Assembly: GCA_034336665.1 (NCBI GenBank)
Contig: CM067572.1
Span: 3,960,286 to 4,024,285 of the forward strand
Direction of reading: 5' to 3'
Origin: Luscinia megarhynchos
Taxonomy: Eukaryota; Chordata; Aves; Passeriformes; Turdidae
DNA length: 64,000 nt
Of this stretch, positions 33,456-47,400 are shown piece by piece. A program made the position numbers and the translations under genes. The notes below the pieces were generated by a model. That model saw only the letters and a program-made list of their open reading frames with translations. It did no database searches and was not told where the DNA came from. Position 1 is the stretch's first letter. Every line of letters starts with the position of its first letter.

Positions 33456-36400
33456 GGTGCTGCACACACCAGACTGGTTTTGATCACAGTTTTTCCCTGC
33501 TGCCTCTCATGGCACCTACCTTGAACTCATTTCAGTTCCCCACCACCTGTGCCTTGTTTCAGATGGCTGGGAGAGCCAGGCTCTGCATCAAGGGCAGGGG
33601 AACACCCATGAGCTGCTTGTCCCCAGTGTGACACACTATGGTGACAGGTCCAGCTCAGTCTCTGCTGGGCTGTCCATACACAGGAGAAGCTGTTTGTGAT
33701 GTCCTCAGTCCCAGCAGGGTTACCCACAGTATTTGTTTTGGGTTCACACACAAAAGGTCGCTCGCTACTGCTGAGAACGCCAGGTTAAATCAGTGGTCTG
33801 CAGAGTATTTTAGCATTTACTTGCCAGGTTGGACCCAGAGACTGAACTGTTTCTGTTAGGAGAAAAAATAAAACATTTTTTTCTGGGGAAGGAAAATAGA
33901 AAGGTATGTGAATGCTTCCTGAGCATCATAGCTGGCTGTGTGATTTATCCCTCTTGCTAATAATGATGGACAGGGCTTTGCCCATCCCAGGGTTTGATGA
34001 GAGGCTGCTGTTTGTGTGAGTGCATTTGCTTTGCATGCAAATAAGAGGGTTTATTGTCTGTTGTTTGTTTTTCACAAAAGTGCAGCTTTTTGTGTGCTCA
34101 GAATAACCACTGCTGTCCCAGGAGCAGGCCTTGCAGGAAAGGGAAGGTTTATAAACATCCCAGGGTTTGGAGCTCAGCAGCATCAGCTGTTCAGCAGGAG
34201 AGCACTGCACATCTGCTCTGAAACCCACAGCACTGCAGAACAAGAGAGGACAGCATTGATCTGATAGTTTGTTGTCATTGACATTTCTATTGCTCTACTC
34301 TTCCCCAGTGATTTCTTACTGCTAAAGCCCAAGGCCAGTGCTGAGAAGGGTCAGCCCTGAAGGCAAAATCCTTATCCAGATGTGCACCATAGTGCAGTTT
34401 TCCTTGGATTAAACACAGCTTCTAGTTGAAGCTCAGCCAAGGTATTTCAGCTGGGCCATTCCAGGTCTGTTCAACCTGATTTTGCATGTCAGCTGAAGGA
34501 CGAGGAGCCAAAGCCTACACCTCTGAAGTCACAGTGGATTTAATATCCTAATGCAGCCTTGGCTGAGTGCTGCCTGAAAGAGCAGGGCGGCTGGATTGAA
34601 TTACCTGCAGCACGTTAGTTGAAATCTCCTATTCACGACCTGCAGGGGCTGGTGCAGCTCAGCTTTCGGGCAGGGTGATAAGATCACAGCCTGGGGCAGC
34701 AGTTTTAGGTTTAATTTGGCATTCATTGTATCATTATCAGCGATCAGGGTCCTGGCTCGCTTACAGATCTCAGGTGTGGCTGCCCCATCCCCTGGCTTTG
34801 GTGCAGTCACTTGCTGTGTCTCAGCTCCCACGACCTGGACCACCACCCCTAATTGACCTTTTGTTGGTTCACAGGCAGCTGCTGTCCAGACCCCAAAGCA
34901 GCATTAAAACCAATGCAGAAGAGGGAACAGGTACCAGATGGCCTCTCTGGGAAACAAAGATTGGACTTTCAATAGTTTGTGTATCTTCTACTAACTTAAA
35001 ATAGCTCCTTTCTGTTTGTTGAGGCAAACAAGACAAGACATTAATATGCACATCCCAGCAGTAAATATATTTCAAGCAAGCTTCTGTAGAGCTGGAGGAG
35101 GATATTAGGACAGCGTGTTTTTCATCATTGATGTGCCAGCTAGCATGCAAAAGACTCACAGTGCAGGAAAAGGAATGGAAAATTGAGGAAAAAACAAGTT
35201 TTTCACAGAAAAAACCCTGTCAATCCAGAATGCAAAGCAAATACTGTTTTCTCTTCTGGTTCTGTGAGATCTGATGCTAAAAGTACATGTTTTGATGAAT
35301 TGATTCTGAAGTGGGCCATGTATAGACATGATGTAGCTCTTGAAATCAGGTGGAATGCAAATAAATAAAATGCTGCTTGCATTGACCTGTTCTGCTGCTT
35401 TTTTTAAAATTTATTGTTATTTTCCTGGCCCTTGATGCTGTGCATTTATAAAGACAGGCTTTTAGAAATTACATCTCATGGAAAAATCCACTGGGCTTTT
35501 CCACTGAGGATTTAATGGCTTTTATGAAAAGATTTGCCTAATGTGAGGTGATGTTTTCAGTCTCATGAAACCAGCAGTGAGCAGAGCTGGAAATGAGAGC
35601 TGAAGCAGGAGTTGGTGCCATCCCTTCTGTGCAGGGCACAAGGGAAAATGAGAGGGTTTGCTTTGTTTTATGCTTTTGGGTACAGTAAAGTAGATTTCAA
35701 TTTAAAAAAAAAAGGAGGAGTGAATGAACAATTTCTTAATGTATCCAGTCAGCAGAAGAGAAACAACCACAACAATTAGGAAAACCAGATTAATGTCAGG
35801 GTGTGTCCTTGCTGCCCACAAAAAGCATGGAGAGCCCAGATTCTGCTCAAACACACCCTGATAAACCCAGGCACTGACTGATCTGTATTTACTTTCTTGA
35901 TTTATGAGAGCACAGGCCAGCAGGGGCTCTGAAGCAGATGATTCAGTCGTGTTTCTCCTGGCTTACACAACTCCTGGTTAGGAAAGGCTGCCTGTTGAAC
36001 CAGGGGAGGGAAAACCCTCTCCTTCCACCCCACTCCAGAAGGATGTGAACCTTCCTGGTCCTCACCACCCAGGGCTGGAGATGGCATTTACATCCTGGAT
36101 GCACCCTTATCTCATGTGGGTGATGTCTGACTTTCCCTGTGAAATACACAGCATTTGAGCTGCATCTTGATGACCTGCAGGGAATCACAAGCCAGGGCTG
36201 TGTGCTCACTGCTGTGCTGCAGGGCAAGGGGATGAGCCACAGCTCCATGGGCTCTCTGGGGACCACAGGGACCCAGCAGCTCCAGCCGTGCTGGGGGCTT
36301 GGCACAGTGGGCAAAGCTAATGAGAGGTAGCTGTTAACCAAACAGGAGCAGGAGAAAACCAGCAAACAAACCCAAGCAGCAGAGCACTACAAAGGGAAGG

Positions 36401-37803
36401 AGGAGAAACCCTCTGTGCAGAGTTCATCATTGCTGTCTTTTACATTCACAGCACCACAACTAATTAAAAAATGCTAATGCTTCAGTGTTTTCCCACCAGC
36501 CTAATCAAAAATGGTTTTAATCCCCATTTCTCATTGCCATTCCATTTGTGCTGGTGCTGGGCTGATGGGTGCAGCACTGAGAGCAGGGAATGGCCTCTGG
36601 ATATTTCCCACAGGGAAGGGTGAAGCTGGGTGACCAGGGACAAAGCTGCTCTGGGCTTCTTGGGAATGGTGGCTGCTGACCCAGAAGCTGCTCCTATGTG
36701 GTGGCACTGGTCACCCAGGGGTCAGTGGGGACCTGCCTGCACAGGAACAGCCCCACAGCAGGAGGAGCAGGAGCACTGGTGGCAGAGGAAGGGATTAAGC
36801 CCAAGATCTATGTTTTAAGGGGAAATTTAAATGAGTCTTCTGTTAACAACTTTATTGTGCTGATACAGGATTATTTCTAGTTTGAGATCTGAATGGAAAA
36901 TTGGTCACTGATTTTAGCATTACAGAATTTCCTGAGGTGCTTTTATTACACAAATAGGAGTAAGAAAATTGTGCATAATGAAATTCTGCTGTAGGACAGG
37001 GCATATTGTAGTATGAAACAGTTATTTAACCACCACCACCACCCCACACTAATGTATGTATAAATAGGCTTCACCCAGCTTGAGTTCCCACTTTCCCATT
37101 CACTGGGGAGCACGAGCTGCCTGATGCTCTGTGCCACACACAGTGCCTGACACCACCTTAAATACATTACAGATGGGCACGCCTGCAGGCAATTTTTATC
37201 CTCTTGTGCCCACACCAAATCACAAAGTCATTTTATCCTGAGCTGTTTATGGAGTTTCAGATGTTCAAGCATACAGGAGGGGGACTCAGGAAAATGTGGT
37301 TTGCTGGGTATTCCATTCTTTCCAGTGGCCATTCTGGAAATAGAGTCTAGGAGTGCAATTTCCCTTTTCCTGCTGGGCATTGGTCTGGAGGTGTGCTGTG
37401 CTTCAACAGAGTTCAACAGAGTGGGAGCATCACTGGCCACTGCTGGGTGACTTATCCCTTGTCTCTCTCCACCAGCTGGTGTTTGGGAAGGTGGATAATG
37501 AACAAGAAGCATTGGCTTTGACAATATGCCTTTTTTCCTTTTTATTTTTCTAAGCAAGAAACCCCAGTGATTTGTTGACACAGAACAAGTAACAGTTCAT
37601 TTGCAACTCCCCAAATTAAGCTAAATTATTCTGAATAAATTAAACATTAAAACAGCATCTGAGCAAACCTAGTCTCCTGACGGAATTTAGTCCTGTTTGG
37701 AAATGTAGATGTTCAGCCTAATGGGTTCCTCAAAGGTAATCAATGTCAGCCCAAACCCACCCTCAAATTCCTTATCTGTGAGACTTATCCAAGCCTAACC
37801 TCC

Positions 37804-37824
37804 TTTTTTTTTTTTTTTTTTTTT
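37804..37824. repeat. Poly(T) tract, 21 bases
   Basis: An uninterrupted T run. No adjoining retroposon body was recognised. Confidence 0.9.
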
Positions 37825-38704
37825 CCCTGGCTTTTCCATGACTTACAAGATATTATTTCCTGCTGGCAGCTGGATTGTCTGAGTATTTCCCAGTCAGAGC
37901 ATGCTCACAAGTGGAATTTCACCAGTGGGTCTCATCACAGAGCAGCATGGCCCTGGACTGATGAAAACAGAGAAGCACTTAAATTGAAGAATTGTTTGAC
38001 ATTGTGCAGTTAAAGGAAGTGTTCTTCCTTATGATAATTAATGATTCTTGAAGGCAGGGAATGGGCAGCCCAGGGTGCTGCTGGCCAGGGAGAGGAGCAG
38101 GCAGGGGAACACATCACTGGCTCCTCTCTGCAGGAAAAGCAGTGGACAATGGAAACTCTGGGGGAAGTAAAGAAATTCCCAACATTGAAGCCAAAATCTA
38201 GAGCCATCGTAGGACACTCTAAGGAAATTTCGTGATTTAGTCTCTGGTAGGAAGGATCACTGGGTAATACACAGCTGTCAGGGGGTGCCGAGTGGCCAAA
38301 TCTGGCAGCGGAGACAGTGCTTAAATCAGAGCTGGATTTGCCTGCTTGTTCTGCTTTATTGGTGCCCTTCCCCGACTTTTCCCCCTGTTGAGGCTGTAAT
38401 TTCTGTCAAAACGCAACTGCAGAGCTCTGCATTTAAATCCCGTGTAATTACAGTCCTCGGGAACTCGGTCATCCCCTGCATCAGCCATCATCCCTGTCCG
38501 CCCTGCCCCGGCAGCAGCAGATTGAAGAGCTGCCACAGAAGGCGGCTGGGAGGGGGGTTTTGTTCTCCTCAGAGCCCTCTCTTGTCCCCCCGCTGTCATT
38601 TTCAGAGCTCTGACTCCAGGTTCGCTGCCACAGGGACAACCTCGTCCCCAGCATGCCGTCCTGGGGCAGTGAGGGACACGAGAGCCAGCCCAGTGCCACC
38701 TTCA

Positions 38705-38770
38705 AAGCAGCTGTGACTCAGCCCTGTCCGGGGCTCTTTGTGGCTCGGAGGAGGATGAGTCACGGCAGGC
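38705..38770. promoter_or_regulatory. Pair of AP-1/ARE-type sites beside the minisatellite
   Basis: TGACTCAGC at 38714-38722 matches the antioxidant-response (NRF2-MAF) core, and TGAGTCA at 38756-38762 is a consensus AP-1 site, 42 bp apart in CpG-richer DNA. Function is inferred from motif matches only. Confidence 0.3.
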
Positions 38771-38848
38771 ACAGGCTCAGCAGGCAGCGATCAGCTGATG
38801 GCCTCGCAAATCGCCTCAGCTGGGCTGATTCACGCTGGTGGAGGGTCC

Positions 38849-40565
38849 TACCCACAGCATCCCACCCACAGCATCCCATCCACCCACAGCATCCCATCCA
38901 CCCACAGCATCCCACCCACCCACAGCATCCCATTCACCCAGAGCATCCCACCCACCCACAGCATCCCATCCCACCCACAGCATCCCATCTCACCCACAGC
39001 ATCCCACCCCACCCACAGCATCCCATTCATCCACAGCATCCCATTCACCCACAGCATCCCATTCACCCACAGCATCCCACCCACCCACAGCATCCCATTC
39101 ATCCCACAGCATCCCATTCACCCACAGCATCCCACCCACCCACAGCATCCCATTCACCCACAGCATCCCATTCACCCACAGCATCCCATTCACCCACAGC
39201 ATCCCACCCACCCACAGCATCCCATTCACCCACAGCATCCCACCCACCCACAGCATCCCACCCACCCACAGCATCCCATCCCACCCACAGCATCCCATCC
39301 CACCACAGCATCCCATCCACCCACAGCATCCCACCCACCCACAGCATCCCACCCACAGCATCCCACCCCACCCACAGCATCCCACCCACCCACAGCATCC
39401 CATCCTACCCACAGCATCCCATCCACCCACAGCATCCCACCCACCCACAGCATCCCATCCTACCCACAGCATCCCATCCACACAGCATCCCACCCACCCA
39501 CAGCATCCCATCCTACCCACAGCATCCCATCCACCCACAGCATCCCATCCCACCACAGCATCCCACCCACCCACAGCATCCCACCCACCCACAGCATCCC
39601 ACCCACCCACAGCATCCCATCCACCCACAGCATCCCATCCTACCCACAGCATCCCATCCACCCACAGCATCCCACCCACCCACAGCATCCCATCCCACCA
39701 CAGCATCCCATCCACCCACAGCATCCCACCCCACCCACAGCATCCCATCCACCCACAGCATCCCATCCTACCCACAGCATCCCATCCACCACAGCATCCC
39801 ACCCACCCACAGCATCCCACCCCACCCACAGCATCCCATCCACCCACAGCATCCCATCCCTATCCACCCACAGCATCCCACCCACCCACAGCATCCCACC
39901 CACCCACAGCATCCCATCCTACCCACAGCATCCCATCCACCCACAGCATCCCACCCACCCCACAGCATCCCACCCACCCACAGCATCCCATCCACCCACA
40001 GCATCCCATCCCTATCCACCCACAGCATCCCATCCACCCACAGCATCCCACCCACCCACAGCATCCCATCCACCCACAGCATCCCATCCCACCACAGCAT
40101 CCCATCCACCCACAGCATCCCACCCACCCAGAGCATCCCACCCCACCACAGCATCCCATCCACCACAGCATCCCATTCACCCACTTCATCCCACCCACCA
40201 CAGCATCCCATTCACCCACAGCATCCCACCCACCCACAGCATCCCATCCACCCACTTCATCCCACCCACCCACAGCATCCCACCCACCCACAGCACCCCA
40301 TTCATCCACAGCATCCCTCCCAACCCACAGCATCCCATCCTAGCCACAACATCCCACCCACCCAGAGCATCCCATCCACCCACTTCATCCCACCCACCAC
40401 AGCATCCCACCCACCCACAGCATCCCATTCACCCACTTCATCCCACCCACCACAGCATCCCACCCACCCACAGCATCCCATCCACCCACTTCATCCCACC
40501 CCACCCACAGCATCCCACCCACCCACTTCATCCCACCCACCCACAACATCCCATCCACCCACCCA
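38849..40565. repeat. 1.7-kb minisatellite, about 18-bp unit (cccacagcatcccatcca)
   Basis: About 95-100 tandem copies of a 15-20 bp unit, most often 18 bp: CCCACAGCATCCCA(T/C)CCA and variants (catccta, cattca, catccca). The plus strand is C-rich and the minus strand G-rich (GGGATGCTGTGGGTGG). Because the unit has no stop codons in several frames, it creates very long false ORFs on both strands (for example 38653-40590 plus, His-Pro-Gln rich, and 38990-39847 minus, Gly-Trp-Asp rich). I do not regard these as genes: they have no unique sequence, and neighbouring frames are equally open. Copy number in the assembly may be wrong. Confidence 0.95.
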
Positions 40566-43500
40566 TCTCCCAAAGGTATGGGGCAGCTGATCTGAGGTAC
40601 AATTATCAAGGCAGTTGTGATGGAGATAAATGGGGGGAAAAAAGAGAAAAAAATAAAAAAAATCTTCCTGTTCTGTTTAAAGATTTAGGAAAAGCAGTTT
40701 TCTGTTCATAGTTCTCAGCGTACACCAGTGGTATGTCTGGTCTCCTCCTTGTCCAGCAGTGAGGTAAGTGTGGGCTTGGGAGGGCTTGCAGCAAATTTCT
40801 TCTTCTGTTCTTTAGTTCAAAATGTCTTGCATTAGAATAAGAAAACACTACCTATAAAACTTATTTTCTTTGTAAGGATGAGGATGGCAGTCAGAATGCA
40901 GAGAAAACCAAGTAAAAATAATATTTCTGGCAGCTTCTTTGAAGAAGATTCCTACGTTGTTTTTTTTTATCCATTTGTCACTGTTGCTTTCCATTTTCTT
41001 CAATGTGTTTAGTCCACACACTTGTCAGTTTTCCTTGCTCTTTCAGCTGAGTTCTGTGTTTTCCTTCCCATCCTCTAAATCATGTCAGTTTGCTGCATCC
41101 CATGGCTGATGCAGCTCAGAGTCAATAATCCTCTCCTGGAGGAGTTGTTTCTGGTAGGCTGGGACCCGACTGAATTAAAGACACCCACAGAGTGGGCTCA
41201 TGGCTCCCTGTACAGGAGGCTGTCACCAATTAAAAAATTGTTTTTGTTTTGTTTTGGGTTTTTTGGTATTAATATTGAAGCAGAATTTCCTTTGCCTTTG
41301 TGCCAGGTTGGTTGTCAAATGTGCTGTTTGGTGCTGATGGGAAGCAGTCTCAGTCCTGTTGCCCTCCTGAACTGAAAACCAAGAGATTCTTAGATGAAGG
41401 AAATACAAGGACAGAGTGGAACCATTGAAAAATATCAGTATGGATACAACAGGTTGCAATCATTGTGTAATTACATGGGATATAAAATGGCTTCATATAT
41501 ATCTGCTACTAGTGGTAACTCTTGTCACCCATCTACCCAAATAATCTTATATAAAAATTATGTTATTACAGAACAGACTGCAAAGGGGCAGCTCTCTAAA
41601 CCAAAATAAGACAATTTGTCATGGTGGTAAACATTCTGGTTGTGTGGACAGTAATGAGCCAACCCAAACTCTTTCATCACAGCAATACTGAGGATGGAAA
41701 AGATTGTTTTTAGATGAGATGAATTTCAGCTGTTACTCAGGTTTTGGTGGATGACTTTTGTGGTAGCCACAGAAGATCTTACAAAAGAATGTTGTAAGCT
41801 TTTTTAGCAAGGACAAAAGTTTAAAATACATGGCAGAGAATGAATAAAAACAAACCAAGACAGGTCCTGCTGTCAAGTGTCCATTGCACACCAGAGAGAG
41901 CCCATGGCAAATGCAGCACTTTGCTGGCACAGTGCTCTTGTTGGATCTTGTTGTCCAAAGCTCAGAAAAATCAAGCAGCCTCTACAGAGTTCCTTGACCT
42001 TAGGGTTAGGCAGGATGTAAAATAAGGAGGATATGGACAGCAATTACTTGTTTTGAAAAAGTTATGCAAATTATGTTAAAATACGCTATTTAAAATATTA
42101 GTTCTGGCAGAGAGATTGTTGGAGTTTCGGTCAAGGGGAGCAAATATTCAATAAATTACAAAGTCAGGAGCTGGCTCTATAACAATTGCTTTGTAAGCAA
42201 ATGTTGGCTCTTGTGGTCAGTGTGAAATGTGCTGGGGAAGGGATCCAGCCCAGCAGCTTTCTCAGGGTAGACATTGCCATCATCAAATCCATCTGAAGGA
42301 ATGGATCAAGTTTGCTCTTTTGCTGGCACTCAGGAACCTCACAAAGATTTACCAGCTCTTTTTATCATTTTCTTTAGAGATGGGAGTTTTCCTATAAAAG
42401 ACTGTGGTTCATATGTAAATGCAGGAGAAAAACTGAGCAGAACCCCCCCCATGCCAGTCCAGCACCAACATGAGGAAGAGTTAACTTGTATTTGTATTTT
42501 AAAATTAAAAGTCATGTCTAGCCCAAGAAGTAAATTTTTTTCCTTTTTTTTTTTTAATGCTGGAAATACCCATCTACTTGATGCTTTCAAGGCAAACTCT
42601 ATAGTAATATTTCTTTTGTTATTTATCTGGTAAATCTGCAGTGCTATTATTCACTATGGCTTTGTCTCCACAGGAAAAAAAGAGACTATAAACTACAAGG
42701 AGGAGCTGGCAAAGAGATACCAGTTTTAGGCAGTGCAAATAATCCTTAATAGCAAGGGGAATTTATAAAATTTAAAAAATAAAGGATGGCTAGACAGTGG
42801 TAATTTCTTCTGTATGGAAGAGCGGTGTTGTTTTGGTTTTAATTCTCCTCCCAGTTTCAACATTTCCAGAATACTGAACAGTTTTCTTAATTTTCTTAAA
42901 ACTAATATTATTCCTGGTCTCCCACCTGGGTACCCAGTGAATGAGCTAAAAGGAGGGCTCTAAACAGTGAGGGTGAGGTGTAGCCTAGAAACTTGTGAAA
43001 TGCTTTTTGGGCATGCAAAGTCATGGATTTTGGATCTGGATGTATGTTTTCCACTGCCTCATGGGAGGCTGATCCATGGAAATCATGTGATTCAGGTGGA
43101 AATGAAGGAAAGAGAAGCAATAAGTATAGACTGGAATGGAAAAAAAAATAACTTCTGGGTTTGGGTTTGTTTATTTAATTATCTCATTGATTGATGAATC
43201 TGATAAAGTGGCATTTTGACATCTGTGCTTGCCTTTTCCCCCAAACTGAACACACCTGCTCCCTGCAGCTGCCAGGGAGCTCCAGGCCTTCTCCAGCAGC
43301 CAAACAATCAGAGCTTTCATTCCATCCAGATGAGCCAGGAAAAAGGGTTGGCCAAAACTCTGGGGATGGCACATCACTTCTGAGGGCTGAACCTGACCCC
43401 AGACCTTCAGCTTTGTGCCTCCATCTTCATATTGCTCCCCCTTCATTATGAGCTTTTTACTTAGGGGGCTTTGGAGATGAACTCAAGAAAGCAAATTAGG

Positions 43501-43806
43501 CATTAAAGGTTTTACTTCTCTTTTTCAAATTATTGAAATGGCATTGGAGTGGGAGGTATTACTCTTACACTGCTGAAGAACATTGAATTTGGTTAGTCCC
43601 TGCCCTGTTCTTTTGTTTTGGTTTGGGTTTTTTTCCTCAGAAAATATCTATTTCTCTTGCAGAAACATTTTATTTGCAGTGTGTAATAGCAGAGCAGTGG
43701 GATGTGCTCTGTCCCCATTTTCAGATTTTGCATTGTGGAGAACAACTTTGTTGCTTTTTCTTGTCTGGATATTTAGCATTCACCTTCCTCTGTGATTTTT
43801 GCCACC

Positions 43807-43845
43807 TGAACATTTCTCATTTCATTTGAATATTTCTCATTTTAC
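43807..43845. repeat. Short tandem duplication (atttctcatt)
   Basis: Two near-copies of acatttctcatttcatttga / atatttctcattttacac lie side by side just upstream of a CR1 fragment. Confidence 0.6.
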
Positions 43846-43851
43846 ACAGGC

Positions 43852-44000
43852 AGATAATGATAGGACAAGGGGGAATGGTTTTAAACTAAAAGAGGAGAGA
43901 TTTAGCTTAAATGTTAGGGAGAAATTCCTTATTCAGAGGGTGATGAAGCCCTGGCAGAGGCTGGCCAGAGAAGTTGAGGAGGGGCTGGGGAGACACTGGC
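43852..44000 (+). mobile_element. CR1 LINE fragment
   Basis: The string ataggacaagggggaatggt, then ttaaactaaaagaggagaga, gggagaaattcctt and gagggtgatgaagcc follow the CR1 region just upstream of its 3' end. The similarity fades after about 43985. No intact reading frame. Confidence 0.8.
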
Positions 44001-47000
44001 ACCTCCCAGTCTGATTGCACAGCCTGCTGTGGATCCCCAAGTGGGTTTCCCCTGTCCCTTCCCAAAAGGTCGAGGAGGGTGGGAATCAAGACAAAGCCAG
44101 TTTGGTGAGAGTCTGCTCTGTTTAACTGGGGGAAGATGTGGAGGAGAGCTCGTCCATCACTGCTACCCAAGAGCAAAATATAATGATGCAGAATTTCTTC
44201 TGGAGATATTGCTAAGCTGAGAACCCATCACTCACCCACAGTCTCTCCCTGCAGTTATTTTTCTTCTATTGAGTGCACAAAAAAAAACAGCCAACAAAAA
44301 AAAATTTCTTTCTTGTCTAAAGCAATTGCTTTACTTCCCATCCCTGTTCAGTCCTGTGCTCAAGAATCCCTCAGGCTGTCAGGGCTGTGCTGAGAGTCCC
44401 CTCTTGCAGGTAATGGGGCCCTGCTGGGTAGCACTGGAGATGGAGCCTCATATATAACCACAGATTTGGAACAGGAGGGCTGGGTGAGGTTTTTCCAGGA
44501 TGACTTTGAGTAAAATGTCTGTGTGCCTCTCATAGTCTTCACAGGAGTAACTAAATGCAGAAAGACTGTAGGGGAAACCAAGAAATGTTTATGGAGTGGC
44601 TGGAAGCAAGGCAGAGGGTTTGCAGATGGGAAACTATCAGTGATATCTGAGTGCTGGAAAGTGGCACAGGACTGGCAGATGGCAGAAAGCATTTTACAAA
44701 ACACTTTGCTGTCCTAATCACCCTCTTTGCAGTCTATTGGACTCCAGTCAGAGACACCTTTGGGGCATAGACTTAATATTCTGAAATAATAATGCAAATG
44801 TAGTGATAGTAGTAGTTTTGTTAGAAACAGCCACCACTTTCCTTTTGAGCTGTTAGGATGGAATATTTAACTGCCTTTCTATTTTCTCCTGGAGTTGTTT
44901 TTTTTTCCTGACAGTGCAGTTATTTATTTTCTTTATTTTTCCTTTTCTATTTTACATTGTAAAAGAACTGACTGATTTCAATTCAGACTATCCCAGGCCT
45001 TGCAAGCTCTGCTGATGCTGGGGAGGACCAGCCTGCACCCTGCCCCACTTAGTGCACAAAGCTGTTGTTGAATACTAGTTAAAACACCATGCTGTGCTGT
45101 GCTAGGACTATTCTGGAGGTTGGTAAAATAACTCTGAGTTTGTGAGAGGAATGAAGAACTTTAAAGCACTTAAAAAAGTAAAGGAGGAGAGAATGAACCT
45201 TTTCCTCACAACTAACAGCCTCAGCATGGGGTCAGGAATTATTACTCATGGTTCACCCAGCCCACTGTTCAATAATGTCTTTTCTTTTTTCTCTCTAAAT
45301 TTGAAAAGAGCTGGGTGTAGATGAGATTCTCATTTCAATGCTGAAGTTGCAGCACACCCTGTGTGATCCTGTGGTGGTGTCTGGGGGCGAGGGATTGCAC
45401 TGCTTCTCCTCATGGCACAGAGCTGCCTCTGCTGCTGGGAGAGTGGGGAAGCAGCATGTCAGCTTTGGCAAATCGGGGTTTTGGGCCCCTTGTTTTCCAT
45501 GGATGTTTCCCTGTCTCCACCCTCTGTGCTGGCCTCCTTTCCCATTTTCCTTTGTCAGCCTTCCCAGTCCCCGTGGGATGTGCAGGCAGTGCATGCACAG
45601 GGCACGTCCCACGGGCTGTGTGGGAGGGCAGGGAGCACAAGTGAAGCCATGGATGAGCATTTAGTGCATCTGCACACAATTTCCAGCCTCTCTGCTCCGG
45701 CTGCAGCCGTGCTTCCAGGTTCAATATCTGCGGGAACTGGGAAACAGCTCAGTATCCAAGAAAAATCCAATTGACTGTACAATAGCCTGGAAATTGTTCT
45801 TTGATCAAGCAGCACTTTCATATCACCATAAACAGTGTAGAAACACAAACTAGGTTACAGGATGGCTTTTTTTTTTCCATTGTTCCATTTAATTTGATAG
45901 TCTTTCCTTGGGTATGTGAGTGCTTCCTGCCTCTCTCTCCCTGAACCTGAAACACAGATGGTGCAGTGCTGCCTGAATTACACAGACAATAAAAGGTATT
46001 TAACTTTTTTTTTAAAAATTCATTTCAAGCAATAGAGAAGAAAAGACATTCTCAGAGTTTTGGAGACATCCTTTAGCCTAAAGCTTGGCCTGGAGAAGGG
46101 AAGGACTGGACAGAGGAAAAGCACCTGGGGAATGGTGCTCAATGGAGGTTACAGTGCAAAACACAGCTCAGGTTCCATGTTTAGGGTTTCCCTTGGCTTT
46201 GTTGTGAGACCACTGGAGCAAGCAGCAAAAACTTTGAAATAATTGACCTAAATGAGGAGTGCTCCCTTGAGAAGGACAGTGTGCCCTTGAGGGAGGAGGC
46301 TCCTGAGCCATGAGCACGAAGCCAGGGTGAGCCCAAGAGTGCCCCTGGCTCTGGCTTTGGCTGTCCTTCCCCTCCTTCCAGAGCAGGTTCCCTCTGTTCA
46401 GACTCCAACATAAATTTCCATTGCAGTGCAAGCAATACAAAGCCATATTAAGGAAATTGAATATGGCATTAGTCATTCCCTAGGCAAGAGCCCTGCCTGA
46501 GGAGGAGGAGAAAAGCAGAGTAAGGCAGCACACCAAGGTTTCTGTGCTGTGCCAAGGCAGCCAAAAGCCCAGACCTCCCTCACTGCTCTCAGGGGCAGCA
46601 ATACGTTCAGTACTGAGCATGTTTCACAACATTGGTCTGTCAATAGTGTCAATTCATCCTGTTCTCTTAATAATTCACTCTTATCCATGAGGGATTAAGT
46701 GAAGAAATACAGTAATGCAGTGGGTTGTTTGAGGATTATCCAGGTTTTCCTATCAGCTGCATCAGGAAGGCATTATAACAGGAAAACTCAAGTTCAAGCT
46801 TCCAAGACTAACCCAAAGAGTGTCATGTTCTGCTGAGTTCAGGAGCCTTGGTGTGTTTTACTTTGGGATTCCCTGAGAGTTTCTGTGATAAAGGACTGTG
46901 CACACCAGCAAGAAGCGTTGACCCAAGCTGGAGTTTGAAGCTACATTTGTGCTCATGTTCAAGGACTCTGGGGTCTCATTTCCAGGTGCAGGAGGTCATT

Positions 47001-47384
47001 CCTTGACACCATTCAGTTCTTAGAGATGTCCATGGCACTCTCCCCTTGGTGCAGATGGGATGGGTCATGGGATGAGATGGGATCATGGTGCAGCAGGATG
47101 GGTCAATGCTCCCCACAGGTGATTTTCACAAAACTTTTTGTTCTGCAGACTGAGAGTTAAGAATTATCCTCCTGTGCCAGCTGGCCAATATCTGAGAGAA
47201 TGCTCCCAAACCCATCTAATTTATTAGCAGAGAGGAATTAGCCTGATGGAATTGATGGTTTTATTTCTGGGACTGAAGCATCTTTCAAGGTTTGGTCATT
47301 TGGAGGTGATTGAATCTTTGCCTCAATAAAGGCTTCTGGATTTGACCCAAAGTAAATTAGTTCAGATGAGTCAAAAAGCTAAGC

Positions 47385-47400
47385 AAAAAAAAAAAAAAAA
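47385..47400. repeat. Poly(A) tract, 16 bases
   Basis: An uninterrupted A run in intergenic DNA; no retroposon body recognised beside it. Confidence 0.85.

Larger units (their letters stand above)
27600..38700. other. Gene-free stretch upstream of SLC7A14
   Basis: No ORF encodes a recognisable protein, and none shows splice-linked conserved coding sequence. Contents I can name are two CR1 fragments (28.33 and 33.28 kb), a pyrimidine-rich stretch (about 28.49-28.60 kb), a GC-rich, G-run-containing stretch (about 32.16-32.30 kb) and a T tract (37804-37824). Confidence 0.6.

Noticed and set aside
38849..40565. CRISPR-like regular repeats
   Set aside because: The units are contiguous with no unique spacers, in vertebrate DNA.
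38653..40590. 645-codon plus-strand ORF (His-Pro-Gln-Thr-Ser rich) and parallel ORFs in other frames and on the minus strand
   Set aside because: They are translations of the 18-bp minisatellite. Several frames on both strands are equally open, and there is no unique domain.
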